From contig CM049310.1 of NCBI GenBank assembly GCA_026874595.1, positions 69,887,556 to 69,951,555 of the forward strand: a stretch of 64,000 nucleotides of DNA, written 5' to 3'. This document shows, in pieces, positions 1 to 13,455 of the stretch; the stretch's first letter is position 1; each line of letters opens with the position of its first letter. The notes beneath the pieces are model-generated. The model was not told the origin of the DNA. It searched no databases and saw only the letters and a list, made by a program, of their open reading frames with translations. A program made the position numbers and the translations under genes. This DNA is from Sipunculus nudus. Taxonomy: Eukaryota; Annelida; Sipuncula; Golfingiida; Sipunculidae.

Positions 1-129
1 CCTGTTCAAGGTCAAGGTCACTCTCATAGTAAATGTCATGACCGCATTTTAAATAGGCAGCATCTTTTCAGCCATATCTATGCACATGTCATGTTTGATA
101 AAGATCCGGGAAATGTTTTCATCTCGCTT

Positions 130-1900
130 GAAAGAAATCTTTTCAAGTATAATTAATTAAGTAAGATTGATTTCAACATTTGGAATACTATAATTCCCCA
201 GCATTTTACACTTGAACACAAATATAAAAAGATGGTGGCATTTCAAGATGAACTATGAGGGAAATATTCTTCAGTTTTGAGATACAGTGGCGGCTATTTT
301 TTATAATTATAGTGACCGTTAATACAATAGTGGTTGGTCGACACGGTCACTATTGTAATAACATTCACTATTGTAATAAATTTGGTAATTGCTATAATTA
401 ATTATATAAGAGCGGATCATAAAGTTTGGAATACTACAATTCTGCAGCATTTTAGAATTGAACTCAAATTTAAAAAGATGGTGGCATTTTAAGATGAACG
501 ACGATAGAATTATTTCTTCAGTGGTGAAAAAAAGGTGGCCGCTAGTATTTATTGCAATAGTGACCGTTATTACAATAGTGGTTGCTCGACACTGTCACTA
601 TTGTAATAACGTTCTCTATTGTAATAAATTTTGTATAAGGTATAATTAATTAAATAAGGATGGATTACAACGTTTGGAATACTATAATTCCCCAGCATAT
701 CACACTTGAACACAAATATAAAAAAAGATGGTGGCATTTCAAGATGAACTTTGAGGGAAATATTCTTCGGTTTTGAGAAAACGTTGGCGGCTATTTTTTA
801 TTATAATAGTGACCGTTATTACAATAGTGGTTGCTCGACATGGTCACTATTGTAATAGCCTAAACTATAGTAATAAACTTCGTATTAGGTATATTTAATT
901 AAGTAAGGATGGATTACAACGTTTGGAATACTATAATTTCGCAGCATTTTACACTTGTAAACAAATACAAAAAGATGGTGGCATTTCTAGATGAAATATA
1001 AGGGAAATTATTTCTTCAGTGGTTATGTAAAAGTATCGGCTATTTTTTATTACAATAGTGACCGTTATTACAAAAGTGGTTTCTCGACACGGTCACTATT
1101 GTAATAACGTTCACTATTGTAATAAATTTCGTATTAGGTATAATTAATTAAATATGGATGGATTACAACGTTTGGAATACTATAATTCCCCAGCATATCA
1201 CACTTGAACTCAAATATAAAAAGATGGCGGCATTTCAAGATGAACTTTGAGGGAAATATTCTTCAGTTTCGAGATAACGGTGGCGGCTATTTTTTATTAC
1301 AATATTGACCGTTATTACAATAGTGGTTGCTCGACACGGTCACTATGGTAATAACGTTCACTATTGTAATAAATTTCGTATTAGGTATGATTATTTAAGT
1401 AAGGACGGATTACAACGTTTGGAATACTATTATTCCGCAGCATTTACACTTGAACACAAATATAAAAAAATGGTGGCATTTCAAGATGAAATATGAGGGA
1501 AATTATTTTTTTCAGTGGTTAGATGAAAGTACCGGCTATTTTTTATTACAATAGTGACCGTTATTACAATAATGGTTGCTCGACAGGGTCACTATTGTAA
1601 TAACGTTCACTATTGTAATAAATTTCGTAATTTGCTATAATTAATGATGTATGAGCGGATTATGAAGTTTGGAATACTACAATTCTGCAGCATTTTAGAA
1701 TTGAACTCAAATTTAAAACAATGGTGGCATTTTAAGATGAACGACGATAGAATTATTTCTTCAGTGGTGAAATAAAGGTGGCCGCTAGTTTTTATTACAA
1801 TAGTGACCGTTATTACAATAGTGGTTTATCGACTCGGTCACTAGTGTTATAAAGTTCACTAGTGTAATAACATATGAAATACAAAGTGATACGTTTTTGG
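130..1900. repeat. 248-bp satellite with inverted TTATTACAATAGTG motifs
   Basis: Seven tandem units are marked by the phrase TTTGGAATACTA or close variants starting at about 179, 425, 673, 922, 1171, 1418 and 1668, a spacing of 246-250 bp. Each unit carries two forward copies of TTATTACAATAGTG followed about 40 bp later by two inverted copies (CACTATTGTAATAA), so each can fold into a hairpin. The units at 425 and 1668 share a distinct variant (AGCGGAT, GAACGACGATAG), which suggests a five-unit higher-order period of about 1243 bp. The short reading frames here are translations of the repeat and not genes. The array may continue left of the window. Confidence 0.9.
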
Positions 1901-1995
1901 GGAAACAGAGTAGGAATTGTGTGGGTTTTTTTTCGGAAATGTCATTTGTTTGAAAGAATCTCGACAAATCTAGGAAAATTTTTCGCCTGCAACAT

Positions 1996-2168
1996 CAACC
2001 ACTATTGTAATAAAAAATTATTACAATAGTGGTTGCATTTGCAACCACTATTGTAATAATTATTACAATAGTGACCGTTATTACAATAGTGGTTGGCAAA
2101 AACTGGCCCTTACCAACCACTATTGTAATAATTATTACAATAGTGAACGTTATTAAAATAGTGGTTGC
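1996..2168. repeat. Palindrome cluster ending the satellite
   Basis: CAACCACTATTGTAATAA (1996-2013) pairs perfectly with TTATTACAATAGTGGTTG (2018-2035) across a 4-nt loop. The same arms recur at 2042-2059 with 2078-2095 and again at about 2114-2168. The motif is the same one found in the 248-bp satellite but is packed here without the unit body. This could be the terminal region of a fold-back element whose other end lies outside the window. Confidence 0.8.
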
Positions 2169-2170
2169 AA

Positions 2171-3502
2171 CAAACCTGTCCAGTGAATAGCCGGTCGGAC
2201 GGATGGACTATGATAGGCATAGGACCATGACTATAGCACAGATGACTTATAGTCAGCTGAACTAAAAATCCGTTCTATGGTGGAATATTCTGTCAAATAT
2301 TAAAATACACAATGTTCAAATGTGTGCTTGACCAGTATCATTGGTCTAAGAGCAGTCTAAATATAGTTAAAATTCTGTAAAGTATGACCAACAAAAAAAT
2401 CAACAACCCTGATGACAGCAGTGATGGTGTTAGTCTTCTCACTACTGACGTATTTGTTTAGAGTGTATTAGGATCGGTGATGGGCTTTAATCATAATGGA
2501 CGAATCGGGAATATTTGGTGTCCCGTATGGAAACAGGCATGCAGGTCAGAAAGAAGAAAGAGGAATTAAACATATTATAAAGGAATTAAACATATTAACA
2601 ACACAAATGGAAATTCGTACATATATATCCGGTCAATATGATCTGTTATGCACCAATAACAGTGACGGGGAAAGAGATCTGGCGGCAAACATGGAATCTA
2701 CTCTGACAACAGGCTTTTGAACAAGACTGTCGTCTTTTTAGGGCTGGTGTTTATTTTTCTAGTTTATTATTTTGCCCCGGTGAATAAATATGACAGGAGT
2801 CTATTTAAGACCCGGCGACTGATCAAGGAAATACGGTATGAAACGAAAATGAGAAAGAGAGGGCAAGACATTGTAACAACTCATAGACTTTTTTATATGA
2901 ACACAAAATATGGTTAATATGGTTATTATAGAGCAGTTCTCCATATCTTCCTGAAATATCTTCATAACAGTTACACGCCAGTTTTACTTCTGCTGTATGA
3001 GACCATAGGTTGTTTTCACTCAACAGACATATTTACAAGGTTGTAAAACAGTTGTTGAATGGAATCTCTACACCTTATACACAGCTCGGTCATATTTTTA
3101 TAACTCCACCTCTTTCTGGGTTTTCTTAATATCAATTACACTCCGGTTATACATCTGCTATATGAGATCAGAGTTTATTATTTTTACAACAAGAATATTT
3201 TACATGGTTGTTAATCAGTTGTTGAGTAAAATTTCTACAATTTTTACACTGCTTTGTATTTTTTTTAATCTGCGAGGTTTGAAGTATATATGAATAACAG
3301 TATTGTATCAAGTTCATGTGAAGTCTTGTATTTGCATGTACAGTATAAAATACAAGAATTCACATAAACTTAATAGTATAGTATTGTTTTGTAGGTTTTA
3401 GTACTTGTTTACAGAAAACTCTTTCGGAACTAAAGGGGAAGATCACTTATCCTTTTCTCGGATTCCTACTGCTGTTTCAACTGGACATCTTGGAATTTAA
3501 AA
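2171..3502. other. Upstream flank of SLCO gene A
   Basis: No gene is recognised. A roughly 180-bp segment is tandemly duplicated: about 2930-3065 resembles about 3110-3255, sharing GTTACAC/ATTACAC, TCTGCTRTATGAGA and CAGTTGTTGA in the same order. The last ~70 bp before the ATG resemble the region before the gene B ATG (TCCTTTTCTCGG versus TCCTTTCCGGAG, then CTGCTGTT versus TTGCTGTT), so the proximal 5' UTR or promoter was probably duplicated with the gene. No TATA box can be assigned with confidence. Confidence 0.5.
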
Positions 3503-6500
3503 ATGTCAGAGATACCAGGGGTGACGGATGAAGGAGAGGACCGGCAATACAGATACGGATACAGCAAGTGTACACCCCGGTGGATTCAGTTTTGTAACAA
3601 TCCAAAAGTGGTGACAGCCTGGCTGTTCTGGATGTCATTCGTATCAAGCGAGTATACCAAATGTTTTTATTAGAGACACAAAACGGTGGCACATTAATAT
3701 TAATGATATTTGTGTAAGTTAAGGGTGCTGCCTACAAATCATACAATAATAATAATAATAATAATTATATAGAAATACAAAGAAACTAATCAATTCGATA
3801 ATATTCACCAAGTCCTAATCTTTCCAATCTTTGATAACAAATGTGATAATAAAACATCTGTTCTCTTTTACTTAGGTTTCGTGAATCATGGGATAACCAA
3901 AATAAACATCCCAGACATTGAACGTCGCTACGATCTGTCCAGCTCTCAATCAGGTCTTATACCAAGCAGCGGACACTTCTCCGCGGCCTTGCTTGTTTTA
4001 CCGATCACCATATTCGGTTCTCACTTCCATCAACCACGTATTCTGGCAATCTGTAAGAATATACGCATTCATATCAGGACATTTAAGTTTTGCATTTGAA
4101 GTTTTGCAACTGGAACTTTTTTCTGATATAAAAAACATGAATATTCGTTTATATTAATAACACCAAGATACTTATCTAGGACTGTTTCCATATATCTCAC
4201 GAATACTGCTCAAGATGTAAACCACAAGTTATATAAAAAATAACATAGCTTACATTCTACTTTAATGTTTTAATTTCGTTATGCCATTACTGGTTTCGCA
4301 AGGAAAAATATCTGCAGAAATATCTTCTCCTGTATTTTTTAATCAGATGTCATTCTACTTTTTTCTGAGTTAAGACGTATCATCTAACACGCTTAACATG
4401 ATGCTGAGGGGCTTACTAACTGTTGGGAATGGCTATCCAGTGTCTAGCCAAATATCGTCAAAGTATCGAAACCATAAGTATTGTGCTACCAGTACTTGAA
4501 AACGTCACTTAAGGGTGCATTGTTTTAATTTTCAGCCGCATTTATCATGTCGATGGGATCCCTGCTGATGGCTCTACCCCAGTTCACTTCCGGTCCATAC
4601 GGATACGAGGATGTCATCAAGGACACGTGTGACGTCACAGGTATAGAATGTATTCCATCAGACGCTGAACCTGAACATGTGCCTCGACATGGGACCTATT
4701 GTAATCTTCGAATTATTTTTCTTCGAATAAAGGATGTACGGTGACCATGACCTCATTAACATTATAACGACCTTGGCATTGGAGTTACTCAGAACCAGAT
4801 TTCTATTTTGAATACAATATACATAAAAATATGTAATGTTCCATTACCTATTTTTATTAAAAACTAGTGTTACTGAAGATACAATGCCAGTCGAAATGCT
4901 GGATCGCCTATATGTGTCGCACAATTTGATTACATTTACAGTCATAAAATTTACAGTTTGTTCTTTTAATCGCCGCACCAACAGCAAATTGCGCAGCTTC
5001 AGCGATGTGTTTCGTGAAAGTATGCCATAAATGTAACTGTCGAGGCAACACAATACATTTAAATTAACCAGTCGGTTTAAAGAATATTATCCTCATTACA
5101 ACAGTTTCTTAAAGAATTACATGTTTATCCAATTAAACTCTGATATCAAATTAAGAAAACACCATATCCCAAATTTGTTGCAGGTAATGTTACGCTGTGT
5201 GGCCAGACAAGCTCAGGGTTATCTGTTTACCTGTACGTGTTTATCTTGGGTCAGATACTCCAAGGTGTAGGCGCGACAGCAGTCTACAGTCTTGGGGTCG
5301 TTTTTATTGACTCCAACGTTTCTGCCAAAGATTCACCTGTATACCAAGGTAAAACAACCTTAATACATATTATGGTTTGTTAAAATTTGTGTCAAGATAC
5401 AATAATGAGCGGGTAACCTGTACCTCTAACGAGACTCGATCGATAATCATGGACTAACAGGATCATAAACCAAAGGAAACAATTTCCAAGACTCAGTGGT
5501 ACCATGAGGTTTCATTTCAAATTTGGTAATGGAATACATGCGATTTTGTGAAAAGGAAAGTGATAGTCTCCTTATACTTATGGGGGGAGTTCCGGACGCC
5601 GGTACAGGATGTGTTCGTGTTTTCCTCCGTTGAATTTCTGTTGTTTTCACCTGTCCGTCAACTTACCAGTTATACCTGAAAAAAAAGTAATAAGACGCAA
5701 CAATTTTATTGTGTTCTAGTGTTATATTCCATATTATTCCGTATTATACAAAATTATATATATATATATATATAAAATTACAGTTTTATATTTGACTGTT
5801 TTAGCTATAGTGAACCTTGGGCTGGTCTTTGGTCCGGCTGTAGGCTACCTTGCCGGAAGCCAGCTTCTGACCTTTTACGTCGAGTTCTACAAGAATACCG
5901 TGAGCGGGTACGTACATTATTTATAATATACACCTTATTGAGTGATATGAGTTTTTATGCGCATCTCTTAAGTAAAATTTACTACATGAGGTCCTGCAAG
6001 CTGTATGAAATGCTTTTCTCCAGTTTCATTCAGTGTCTTTTCTTGTCAGTGCCTAGTTCTAAAGCCTTCTTCTGATGGCAATTTAATATGTACCTTCCAA
6101 ATATAACAGGTGGCACATTTGAGAGAGAAAGAAAAAACATTTTCCATGATATGATTAATCTCATATCAAGTTTGACGGTCAGACTAAAATGTTTTATTTT
6201 GTCATTTCAAACTACAATGAGTTAATTTTATTTGAACTCGGTATCAGTGTCATAGGATTCAACAGTAATAACGTATTAACAGATGCCATAGTATTGGATC
6301 ACTTCACTGTGTTCCCTTGATCTTTTCCCTGTCTAACGTTACTTTGACAGAACACTTCGCCTTTAGTCTTGACTTGAAGTCATATAGATTTCCATTTTTG
6401 TTGTAAGGGGGGGGGGGGTCCGTCCTCCATATTTATCCCTTGCATCCAAGGGATTTCTACCACAACATCATGTGCAACCCCTCAGTGTACAAAGACAACC

Positions 6501-8084
6501 TTTTGCATTTGATTTAAAATTGTTCATTCTATTTGCAATTCTCATAATTTTCGGAGCTAGATATTCATATCTGCAGGAAATGATCCTTGCACCCGCGCCC
6601 GCGGAAATTAACCGAGGATTGTTGTGCTTAAGCAACGCATTTGGGCTGTATTTTTAGAAGTGCTACCACGCCTAGTTTTTTTAAATAGCGAATCTCTGTT
6701 TTGTCCTTGTATTGCAACAAATCATCATGGCATTGCCAGTCCTGGATTTTTCTTATCCGTTTCTCTCAATAGAAGATCGATTTGTAACCAAATGTTTATT
6801 AAATTACATGTAATTTTAGTGATGGTTGAAAAAATAGAATAGAGGTTTCCAGGTTCTCACTGCTGAGCAATTTAATTAAACTTAACCCAAACATCTGATC
6901 AGCTGAGCCATGTACATGTAATACAAATTATTAATTTAGTTATCCATTTTTCATTTGCAACGTGAAGGGACAACATAACAAGTAATGAATGCTTTTCCAT
7001 GGTTAAGCAAAAATCAGCCGCATGTATAGTGAAACGACTCACGACTCGCGAAAATTGTTTTGACGCTCTGATTAGGCCAATTAAAGTTTGTTTTTCTCAG
7101 GCACAGCGGGCGTTCATTTTGACCCCTGCACACAAAAAAATATTTTGGTTTGCAATAAAATTATACAGGTGTTCAGGTCTAACTCTCTGTTGTTTCTTTC
7201 GCAATAGTAATGTTATAAAATTTCGATATAATTTTGTTTTGTTATGACGTGTTTTTCCTGTTTCTCAAAATAATCATTGTCAAAATAATGCTGTCCCTGA
7301 TCATGCGAACCTGTTATCGAAACTATACAATTAAAAGGTAATACAAAAGTACTCTCGCATTGATTTATGAAAAAAGTGCCTGAGAAACCAACCTTGTTTT
7401 GCTTACACTAATAAACAATTGTACCTCTACCCCTGATCGACTTCGCCTGTGGCATTTTTTGTTGTGTGTCAATGTGCAAATAGGTCCAGGCTATCCATGG
7501 ATGACCCTCGATGGGTTGGGGCGTGGTGGCTAGGCTACCTGATATCATCAGCTTTACAATTAACAGTGGCAATAGGGATAGGTGCCTACCCTCGTAAGCT
7601 GCCAAGTAAGTATTGTATTATGTTATTTATTACTACACGTGTTGAATAAACTGCTTATATAATGTTTATCAAATTTGGATGGATTTTAATCCGAACGAAA
7701 CGAATATCTACAAATAAAGCCTAACAGATTTAATCCACTATTTTACATTTTCAGAACCTCAGAGCACTCGTGAGTACAGTTTGTCAGAGAAGCACCAGGA
7801 TGAAACCAAAGTATCAAGTGATGAGGAACAACAAACCAGCACTTTAAGAAACGTAATTGGAATAATGAAAGCGACATTTTGCCATCCAACTCTTATGCTC
7901 GTCGTTGCCACGATGATTTTTCAAGATTTGATTATCGGTGCAATCTCTCCATTTTTTACGAAATTTGTTCAAAATCAGTTCCAAGTGACACCTTCCTGGG
8001 CTGCTCTTGTGGGCGGTAGGTCCTTTGATTACGTTAACCTTCAGATATAAAGTATCAGATTTCTGTTTCTGTAGATTCTTTATG

Positions 8085-8131
<47 letters not shown>

Positions 8132-11100
8132 ATCCCCTATGTCAGCAGGGGGAGACCACTTTTACACATCCACTTTCCTAAATTTGTCCTCTATTTATAC
8201 AGGAATTTTGTTTTCCATTCGCAAAAGTAAGGATTAAAGTTCGTTGACTCAGTGTTTCATGATTTCCAGGTTTAGCAACAGTCGTGGGTGCAGTTAGTGG
8301 AATGCTTGGGGGAGGTATCATCGTTCGGGCACTGAACCTTAAGATTAAGGGAATGCTGGTGTTTGTGCTCATAGTTTCCTTGACTTTTCCTGTTACACTT
8401 CTTGGATTCTACCTCGCCAGATGCGACAACGGGCCTATTGCGGGTGTTACGGTTAATTATGGAAACACGTGAGTTTCTGTTAGATACTAATCATACTCGG
8501 CGAGTTATATGTTGTTCCTTTTTCTTTTTTTTTGTTAAGGATAGATCAATAGCCTGTTGGTGGCAATGTTTATTTGACGAGGTTGATGGTATCCATACGA
8601 TAAGATTGATATATTATTATTAAACCTGGATTTCGGGTTTCTATTATAACATTTTGTAAAGACGTTAGAGTGAAACTCTGATGTTCTAAACGCGAACAGG
8701 GGAACGACTTAACTACTAAGCTCCATCACATCTCTCCCCTACGTTACTCGTCTTTGTCCCTGGTAACTGGCTGCAGAAAAAAAATATGTACCAAGCTTGA
8801 TAAATAACAAGCCTCGGTATCCACAACAAAATAAGATTACTTTCAACGACTAAAAAACTATCATACCATGCCCATTGAACTCTATGTATTTGCATATACA
8901 CTTCAACCATACTTAAGCCTTGTCCTGGAGGGATTGCTCGTGTCTTTCTAGATCCTCAAGTGGCGTGGCGAGTGACTGTAACGCCCAATGCCGGTGCACT
9001 ACGGCTTTCTACACACCAGTCTGTGGTGGTGACAACCTGCAATACTTCAGCCCTTGCCATGCAGGTTGCCAACATTTTATCACTGTCAATGAGGAAAAGG
9101 TAAGTAAGGCTATATAAGGACAAGTGTTTGCTGAACAGTACCTTTACGAATGGGCGCAATTCGTTGGGGACCGGGGGACGTCTCATCACGTTTTGACCCA
9201 GGGGGGACATACCATAATATCCCCCTACACACACACACATTTTACTAATAAAATGAATGTAATTTTGTCATTAAATAAAGGTTCTAATTGCACCCCGTAA
9301 GTTAATAACAAAAATGTGGCCTAGGGTTGCAATGTTTCTCCAATATTAATGAGTTGTTGTCTTATAGATACAACTAAAATATCAATATGACTGATAATAT
9401 AACATGATACATCCGCTTCAACGACATTACGGTCAATCAGACAATGAAGGCTCAAATTGAAACCAGAAATTCGTGTAACTTTAATATAGTAGAAATTCTC
9501 GGGCAAGAGGTTTTACTTTTTGTTGGTTTCTGCAAAAGCAAAACCATTCCTTGTTATTTTATGCCCATACTGCTTCAATATTGCTTATATTTTTATCAAA
9601 ACTTCATAATTTTTCCTCTACACAAACTGGGGAGGGGGGAGGCAGCCTGTCCCCAACTACACCCTTGACCGATACCTACCTTTGACACATCCTGTCAATT
9701 GTGACATTATTAATACTACCTATATATAACCTATTTATCACCGCACGGTGAGTTCAGAAAAAGAGTCCATATTTTCATATTTGACCATTTTTGGCAGTGG
9801 AAATAAAAGTACGGTACACTTTTGGACAATAGGGGTTGCTGTTGTTGTTGTTAAACAATGTATACCCCTTTACAAGAGCCTGTGTGTGTGCTGGGGGGGG
9901 GGGGGGGGCTGCCTTTACTTTAACTTCATGGAACATATTCAAGGCAGATGTAAAAGACGCACTTTTGGAAAAAGAAGTATCATATGAAGTAATGGCAACC
10001 CCAGGAACAGAACGGTTTTGCTTTAAAGGAAGCAGAACTGACAAAAAACCCTATATCTAATAAAAATCCAGAAGTTGTTTTAAAATCATATTAGAACCAA
10101 AAAAGGATACATTACTTTATATCTGAGAGAGTGTTCTCTCTGTTATTCATATATTTTATATTTTCATTCATTTTCATACGATACTTTAACAATTAATTTT
10201 GTTTTCAAAATTGTAAACAGTGTACGCTTTTTTAAGCACCCAGTAAGAGCAAGCCACTTTTTAATAGGCTTATATTAAACAACATGAAAATATTTCAAAA
10301 GTTTTTTTCCCTCTATCATGTTTTTATCTACCTTAAAACTAAAATTTTAAGTATGATCTAATAAAATATTCTAATTTTATTTTTCAACAAGAAGGCGCAC
10401 AGTAGAGCAAAAGAAAAAGGACACTTTTTAGGTATTGTCATGTATTTTAACATTAGTCCACAAAAATGGCTTACTTTTACTGGGTGCTTAAAATAGCGCA
10501 CCTTTTAAAAGAAATTAAATGTTACAAAGTCAGTGTCTTCATTGTAAATCTAAAATGTTTGTTCTTAATCTGTCAGCATTACTTCAACTGCTCCTGTGTG
10601 ATCTTACCCAGAAATGAAAGCATGGCGACCCCATCCGCTACGGCAGGCAGCTGTGAAACCGATTGTTACGCTATGCCAATCTTCCTTGTCTCCGCAGTGT
10701 TGAGTTTCTTCCTCATTTTTGGGGAGCATATACCTTGCCAAAACATTATGCTAAGGTAATAAGTTAAATGAATGGAGGGGGTTCCTGCTTTCATGGATGT
10801 ATTGTACAAATGTTCTCCTAATCAAACAATTATAAAACGTCGGTTGACCGTTGACCTATGTTTAAATCCTCCCTTGATTTATGCTAGTATACAGTCATTT
10901 GGCTTAAGTGTACTAACTAATAACGCTGTTCTAAGATTAATAATTAAGAAACGATGATTATTATCGCACAAAATATGTGATTGTGTCTAATGGTGGTCAA
11001 TGATGGGGATTTTTTTATTATTTCAAGGTCGGTTCCTGAAAATCAACGCGCAATTGTGATAGGCATTCAACAGGCTTTAACCAGGTTTCTAGGTAAGCTA

Positions 11101-13356
11101 TGTAATGGTCAGTTAGCTTATACAACCGTTGGATTTATATTGTATTAAATAAAAATAAAAGTAATTCTCAAAATATATGTTTTTATAAACATATAATAAT
11201 AATAATATATTTTAAATAAAGCGCTATCGTAAAAAATATATAACTAGATGTGACTTTGGGTAATTTTCGAGTAGATTTACTTGTATATTAATATAAAATG
11301 TTGTTAGCAGGTGTGGGGACGAAATCGGATTTCATTAAAATAAATCTGTTTTTGTAACATTGTGCGATTGCTTATTTCTATGAGTAATTAATTTGAAATC
11401 TAACTAAAGTATAACAGGTGGTTGATATTATCATTGCATTTTCAATTTATATCTGTGAACTATTAAAGAGTCATAAATACCTACTGAAATACTGCAATGT
11501 TGGATGGGACAGTAAACTAAAAGATGTGAATAACTCACAAAATAAAAGATTGTACACAATATCAGTGTTAAACTGGAGGTACGTCTGTCATTATACTGTT
11601 ATTTCTTTTTCTTCTATCGTTTGATGTTTTCTTATGTCTATTTCTATTCATGGCTTTCCTTTTTGTCTATAACTTTTACTACCTTTCTTAAGTAAGCTTC
11701 TGTATATTACAAAATGTAGAGATGTATGACTTATTTGTTTGGAAAAAAACAAAATGCTATCACGGCTAAGATTTAGGGGTGCAATATATAATCGATATAT
11801 CGGCATATCGCGATACGGTTATTCGCATATTGCGTACGATATTTCGATATATGGAAAATATCGATATTTTCGATATTTTGTTAAACGTGCCTAAAAATAT
11901 GATTTTTAGTAGTACTAATAATGTTTCTGTTACAAATATAGACATCTAAATGGGCTGGGATTTATGGCAACCTTTAAAACCTGAAAGCCTCTAACTTTTT
12001 TTAGACGTTCAGTAGGAAATGTCCAAGCAGGCCTGACATACCAAAGAGCAAAGGTCCGTCACAAGAAATTTGCATGTCTGCTTTGACTCATCTCCATACA
12101 GCAAAAAGATAGAAGTGCTAAATGCTGTAATAATAATTAAACAATCTTTAATATTCTTTTCTCACATCTTATTATAATTTTAGGACGATCAAGTGTCAAG
12201 TTAAGAGAATTATTATTCAAGAACGACAGCCTTGCGGTGTCATACACGGCTGTGATTGTGCACACCATCTATTCTTCTCTGTGCTAAACCACAGTCGAAA
12301 CATTTTCAAATTGTCAAGTTTTTTCACATGTAATGCCTCAAGAAAACTTTGATTTTAAATGTTTCTTTCTTGTTCTGACAACAACAAGTTTTAAGTACTT
12401 TACTAAGTATATTAGTGAGTAATACTGGCATATTTCGTGATATTAATAAATTATATATAAAATTTTTAAAAAAAAACCATATAATTCCTATCAAGACATT
12501 ACAATTAAAACATCGCAATATGTAACGCAATACACTACCACATATCGCAATATATTTCTATGCGAAAATTTGTAGGCGATACCAGGGGCGTCAATACATG
12601 GGGGGATGGGGGAATATATACCCCCCACTTTTTAGTAAGGGGGATGGTCATTGTAATCAACCCCCCCCCCCTGATATTCAGTGAATAAAATTTATATATT
12701 GGAAATGAAATATATTTATAACTAAAATTATAGACTTTGGTTATATTTATGATTTTTACATGAGATATTATATAGCTTAACCTGATTAAGAATTAACATA
12801 TACTGAAAACTTACCTTATTTTTTAAAACCTTATACTTAATTGTATTATATTTGAAATTTGTCATACAGACAATAAAAGGTATATATTATATATATATAT
12901 ATGTGTGTGAGGGTGTGTGTGAAAAAATTGTGAGTCACACCCCCAACCCCTTGAAGATAAATTAACGCCACTGGGCGATACCAAGCCTACTAAGATGCTA
13001 TAATACAGTTGTTATATTCACATAATAACCGTTTCTGAATGCAGGTAAGTTTCCCATTAGATCTTGAGCAAACATATTTAAATCGTTTGTATATTGGCTT
13101 GATGGCGTATTTTATCCGTTTAGGTGGGATGCCGGCGTCCGTTATCTTCGGAGCTGTTTTGGATAGCACGTGCCTTCAGTGGCAGGAGAAGTGCGGCGAG
13201 CGAGGTTCTTGCTGGATATACGATACAGCCCAGGTTGGATTTCGGACTTATCTATTCGCCGTGGCTCTAAAGCTGGGCTCTGTTATAACTGTGATCTTAG
13301 CGCTGTATACTTACCGTCCACCTCAAGAAAACCAGGCGGAAAACAAATCAAAGTGA
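3503..13356 (+). CDS. SLCO: SLCO/OATP organic anion transporter, tandem copy A (12 coding exons)
   Basis: Predicted plasma-membrane, sodium-independent organic anion uptake carrier with about 12 membrane spans (family knowledge). Coding exons: 3503-3647, 3876-4052, 4536-4640, 5184-5348, 5805-5907, 7490-7605, 7755-8015, 8270-8468, 8952-9099, 10577-10755, 11028-11092, 13124-13356. They total 1896 nt, giving 631 residues plus TGA, with no internal stop. Seen in the translation: the OATP fingerprint DDPRWVGAWWLGYL at residues 236-249; a cysteine-rich Kazal-like extracellular loop 5 in exons 8-10 with 11 cysteines (for example Cys433, 437, 439, 448, 459, 463, 478, 480, 499, 503); N-glycosylation sequons at Asn144 (NVT) and Asn486 (NES). 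The loop and the CLQWQEKCGERGSC segment in exon 12 point to the SLCO4A1-like branch. Intron 1 requires a GC donor; the others are GT-AG. The substrate cannot be read from sequence. Untranslated exons were not located. Confidence 0.93.
3648..3649 (+). other. GC 5' splice site, intron 1 of gene A
   Basis: The exon-intron border reads TCAA|GCGAGT. The nearby GT at 3651-3652 would leave exon 2 out of frame and run into a stop; only the GC donor joins in frame to the exon starting at 3876 (residues FVNHGITK). Gene B has the same arrangement at 27159. Confidence 0.8.
8086..8129. repeat. (CT)n microsatellite in intron 7 of gene A
   Basis: Pure CT dinucleotide run of about 22 units, lying 70 bp after exon 7 and 140 bp before exon 8. 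The copy B intron has no equivalent run. Confidence 0.95.
11774..12989. mobile_element. hAT-like non-autonomous element, outer copy (intron 11 of gene A)
   Basis: The left end TAGGGGTGCAATA and the right end (reverse complement TAGGCTTGGTA) fit the TAGGG-type ends of hAT elements. The flanks form an imperfect 8-bp target duplication: CTAAGATT at 11766-11773 and CTAAGATG at 12990-12997. ATCGATAT-rich subterminal sequence lies at 11790-11875, with related CGCAATAT motifs at 12510-12555. No transposase is present. A second hAT element is inserted at 12583-12973, so this one is older. Confidence 0.6.
12583..12973. mobile_element. 391-bp hAT MITE nested in the outer hAT element
   Basis: It starts CAGGGGCGT and ends ACGCCACTG, the usual CAG...CTG hAT ends. 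It is flanked by a perfect 8-bp target duplication, GGCGATAC, at 12575-12582 and 12974-12981. The interior has C runs and (AT)n/(GT)n and no coding capacity. The perfect duplication suggests a fairly recent insertion. Confidence 0.88.
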
Positions 13357-13455
13357 TGTTTCTCGTCAAAGCATCGTAGCTATTATAACTCCGTTTTGAG
13401 TCCAATGGAAAACAAAAACTCTAAAAGAAATATACAGACATAAACACGTGTGAAC

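Larger units (their letters stand above)
3648..10576. other. Introns 1-9 of gene A: contents
   Basis: Larger non-coding stretches are 4053-4535, 4641-5183, 5349-5804, 5908-7489, 8469-8951 and 9100-10576. They are AT-rich and contain short microsatellites: AT dinucleotides at about 5757-5774, a G run at about 6408-6418, and a G run at about 9893-9908. No other gene, RNA gene or complete mobile element was recognised in them. Confidence 0.6.

Noticed and set aside
3651-3652. GT donor for intron 1 of gene A (and 27163-27164 in gene B)
   Set aside because: Joining it to the next exon shifts the frame and hits stops; the GC site three bases upstream fits frame and paralogue alignment.
9893-9908. 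G runs as G-quadruplex regulatory sites (also near 6408, 31178, 35109)
   Set aside because: They are simple homopolymers, common and unstable in this genome and prone to sequencing error; no four-tract pattern.
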